In this document: positions 62,156-64,000 of the stretch, piece after piece
Position numbering within the stretch: the stretch's first letter is position 1
How the letters are laid out: each line of letters opens with the position of its first letter
Made by a program: the position numbers and the translations under genes
NCBI RefSeq assembly: GCF_945956895.1
Contig: NZ_CAMFJF010000011.1
Coordinates: 56,078-120,077 of the forward strand
DNA length: 64,000 bases
Reading direction: 5' to 3'
Source: an uncultured Allobosea sp.
Lineage (GTDB): Bacteria; Pseudomonadota; Alphaproteobacteria; Rhizobiales; Beijerinckiaceae
Notes under the pieces: generated by a model
The model's input: the letters and a program-made list of their open reading frames with translations, nothing else
Told to the model about the DNA's origin: nothing
Database searches by the model: none

Positions 62156-63640
62156 ATGTCCCGCCGCCGCATCCTGCTCGGATCGCTCTTCCACGAGACC
62201 CATAGCTTTGTCGAGGAAGAGACCACGCTTGCCGATTTCACCATCCGCAAGGGCGCGGAGCTGCTGGCCCGGCGCGGCGACGGCTCGACGATCGACGGCT
62301 TCCTGGAAGTCGCCGAGGCCGAAGGCTGGAAGGTCCTGCCCACGATCGACTACGGCGCCCTGCCGGCCGGTCCGGTCGAGCATGCGGTGTTCCAGCGCTT
62401 CCTCGCGGAATTCGACGCCGGGCTGAGGGAAGCCCTCGCCGGTGGCGGCCTCGACGGCATCTGGCTTGCGCTGCACGGCGCGATGGTCACGACCCGATGC
62501 TGCGATCCTGAGGGCACCTTGCTCGCCCATATCCGCTCGGTGCCCGGCTGCGAGACCTTGCCGGTCTTCGGCGTCTTCGATCTCCACGCCAATTTCACCG
62601 CGGCCATGGCCGCGCATGCCAACGCCCTCGTCGCCTATCGCGAGAACCCGCATACGGACGCCCGCGAATCCGCCGTCCGCTCCGCAAGACTGCTGGCCCG
62701 CTCGCTCGCGAGCGGCGAGCGGCCGCACATGCTCTCCTGCAACGCCCCGGTGGTCTGGCCGCCGACCGGCACCGGCACCGCCGACCGGCCGATGCGCGAC
62801 CTGGAGGCGCTGGCGCGCCGGATCGAGCAGGAGAACCCGAATATCTGGGTCGCCAATGTCGTCGGCGGCTATTCCTTCTCCGATGTGCCTGCGGCCGGCG
62901 TGGCCTTCGCCGTCGCTTTCACCGGGCCGGAGGCCCCCGCACGCGACGCGCTGGATCGCCTCACGGCAACAGCGGTTGAGCTGTGCGAATTAGGCCTGCC
63001 GGCGGAACGGGACATCGACGAAGCCGTCGCGGAGATCCTGCGCTCGGAGGGGGGCCCCTATATCGTCGTCGAGCCGGCCGACAATATCGGCGGCGGCGCA
63101 CCGGGCGACTCAACTTCCGTCCTGCGCGCCTTCCTGCGCCATGGCGTCGAGAATTGCGCCGTCGCCATCGCCGATCCCGCAGCCGTCGCTGCCATGGCGG
63201 GCGCCAGGCCCGGCGAGACCCGCAAGCTCTCGATCGGCGGCAAGGGCAGCGCCATCGCTGAAGGCCCCGTCGAGATCGCGGCCAGCTTCGTCAGCGCCAG
63301 CGACGGCGAATTCGCGCTGGAGGACCTGAACAGCCATCTCGCGGCCTCGCAAGGCTCGCGCTTCAGCATGGGGCCGTGCGTGGTCGTACAGGTCGAGGGC
63401 GTCACCGTGCTGCTCAGCAGCCGCAAGACGCCACCTTTCGACCTCGGCCAGCTCCGCTCGCAAGGCATCCAGCCGGAGACGCTGAAAGCGATCGGCGTCA
63501 AGGCGGCGGTCGCGCACCGGCGCGCCTATGACAAGATCGCCAAGGGCAGCTTCACCGTGGCGACACCCGGTCCCTGCACCAGCCGGATCACCGGCCTGCC
63601 CTACAAGCGCCTGCGCCGGCCGGTGTTCCCGCTGGATTGA
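62156..63640 (+). CDS. M81 family metallopeptidase (MlrC-like), paralogue c
   Basis: 494 residues from the ATG at 62156 with AAGGAG about 12 nt ahead; the longer frame starts inside the operator. Metal-site candidates His107 (Leu-His-Gly-Ala-Met), Asp142/His144 (Phe-Asp-Leu-His-Ala-Asn) and His166 (Asn-Pro-His-Thr-Asp); Gly-Gly-Gly-Ala-Pro-Gly-Asp-Ser in the C-domain. Cytoplasmic. Divergent from M81b; appears monocistronic. Confidence 0.93.
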   Translation: MSRRRILLGSLFHETHSFVEEETTLADFTIRKGAELLARRGDGSTIDGFLEVAEAEGWKVLPTIDYGALPAGPVEHAVFQRFLAEFDAGLREALAGGGLDGIWLALHGAMVTTRCCDPEGTLLAHIRSVPGCETLPVFGVFDLHANFTAAMAAHANALVAYRENPHTDARESAVRSARLLARSLASGERPHMLSCNAPVVWPPTGTGTADRPMRDLEALARRIEQENPNIWVANVVGGYSFSDVPAAGVAFAVAFTGPEAPARDALDRLTATAVELCELGLPAERDIDEAVAEILRSEGGPYIVVEPADNIGGGAPGDSTSVLRAFLRHGVENCAVAIADPAAVAAMAGARPGETRKLSIGGKGSAIAEGPVEIAASFVSASDGEFALEDLNSHLAASQGSRFSMGPCVVVQVEGVTVLLSSRKTPPFDLGQLRSQGIQPETLKAIGVKAAVAHRRAYDKIAKGSFTVATPGPCTSRITGLPYKRLRRPVFPLD

Positions 63641-63688
63641 GTCGCGCACCAGCCGTCATTGCGAGAAGCGGAGCGCCTTCTCATATCG

Positions 63689-63822
63689 CACGGAACCCCT
63701 CCGTCATCCCGGACAAGCGGCAAGGCCGCGCAGACCCGGGATCCATCGTAGAGCGCGGAGCCCTCCGATGGATCCCGGCGCTCCGCTTCGCTGCGGCCGG
63801 GATGACGACGCGGTTCCGTGCA
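63689..63822. repeat. Family A inverted repeat, copy 7 with outer arms
   Basis: The core runs CCGTCATCCCGG to CCGGGATGACG with internal GATCCATCG / CGATGGATC arms. An additional outer pair GCACGGAACC / GGTTCCGTGC encloses it, making a nested hairpin. Occupies most of the 338-nt gap after M81c. Confidence 0.75.
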
Positions 63823-63857
63823 AGGTCAGCAGGTTGGATGGAATACCGGTTTCCGAG

Positions 63858-63880
63858 ATGCTCGGGTCAAGCCCGAGCAT
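63858..63880. terminator. Short hairpin related to family A
   Basis: ATGCTCGGG and CCCGAGCAT form a perfect 9-bp stem over TCAAG; the loop region GGGTCAAGCCC equals the internal part of family A copies 3 and 4. Between M81c and the last partial gene. Confidence 0.5.
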
Positions 63881-63978
63881 GACGCCCATGTGCCGCAAGC
63901 GCATTTTCCCTCTTGAACCTGAAGTGGCTACAGCTTGTAGAGACGTGTCCCGTAGCGAAAGAGAGACGGAGACACGTC

Positions 63979-64000
63979 ATGGCCGCCCGCCCCGAAACCA
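63979..64000 (+). CDS. Start of an unidentified gene (partial)
   Basis: An ATG preceded by GGAG at about 8 nt opens a frame reading Met-Ala-Ala-Arg-Pro-Glu-Thr before the window ends. Too short to identify; may not be a gene. Confidence 0.35.

Overview
The window is high-GC DNA from an alphaproteobacterium. The neighbouring pairs pleD-divK, clpS-clpA, kdsA and eno, an EipB envelope protein, DUF3572 and many ABC importers point to the Hyphomicrobiales (rhizobial order). A Bosea- or Methylobacterium-like genome is my guess, not something the sequence proves. No rRNA, tRNA, CRISPR array, transposase or prophage gene was recognised. Two families of long imperfect inverted repeats (here A and B) are scattered between genes, and one B copy lies inside a reading frame.

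Layout. 1-4290: a polar amino-acid ABC operon with a cytoplasmic binding-fold protein, divergent from a MocR regulator. 4309-14938: a complete branched-chain-type importer (livJ-H-M-G-F), a DUF2848 protein, a GntR regulator, an amidase, a cupin, an HpaB-type monooxygenase with its flavin reductase, and a MarR regulator. This looks like one catabolic locus for an aromatic or heterocyclic, probably amide-containing, compound. 14939-15817: a gene-poor gap holding a decayed oxygenase. 15818-43589: mostly housekeeping and conserved genes (pleD/divK, dinB, eipB, RidA, glycerophosphodiesterase, HIT, an ECF41 sigma factor with its partner, azlCD, clpSA, kdsA, queF, eno, tgt, transporters, GST, M20 peptidase). 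43836-47409: enoyl-CoA hydratase, CoA-transferase and a glutamate-semialdehyde-aminomutase-like enzyme.

47544-63640 is the most distinctive part. It has an IclR regulator, two dipeptide-type importers (one without its own ATPases), three M81 (MlrC-type) metallopeptidases and a fold-III PLP enzyme of the D-serine dehydratase/D-threonine aldolase type. I find a 19-nt element, NGYTYC-N7-GGAACA, four times. It occurs beside the IclR gene and upstream of each of the operons that start with an M81 gene or the second binding protein. In all these promoters it sits exactly 8 nt from a TTGAC/TTGAT -35 box, and at 62064-62082 it does so on both sides of a divergent promoter pair. I read this as an IclR-activated regulon for uptake and cleavage of unusual (perhaps D-residue-containing) peptides; the substrate is unknown.

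Other control elements visible directly: a 20-bp perfect inverted repeat that contains mirror-image promoters between livJ and the DUF2848 gene; a 21-nt MarR-type palindrome over the flavin reductase promoter; and a textbook ECF41 promoter (TGTCACA-N16-CGTC) in front of the carboxymuconolactone decarboxylase-like/ECF41 operon. Start codons were chosen by Shine-Dalgarno spacing and family length; several differ from the longest open frame.
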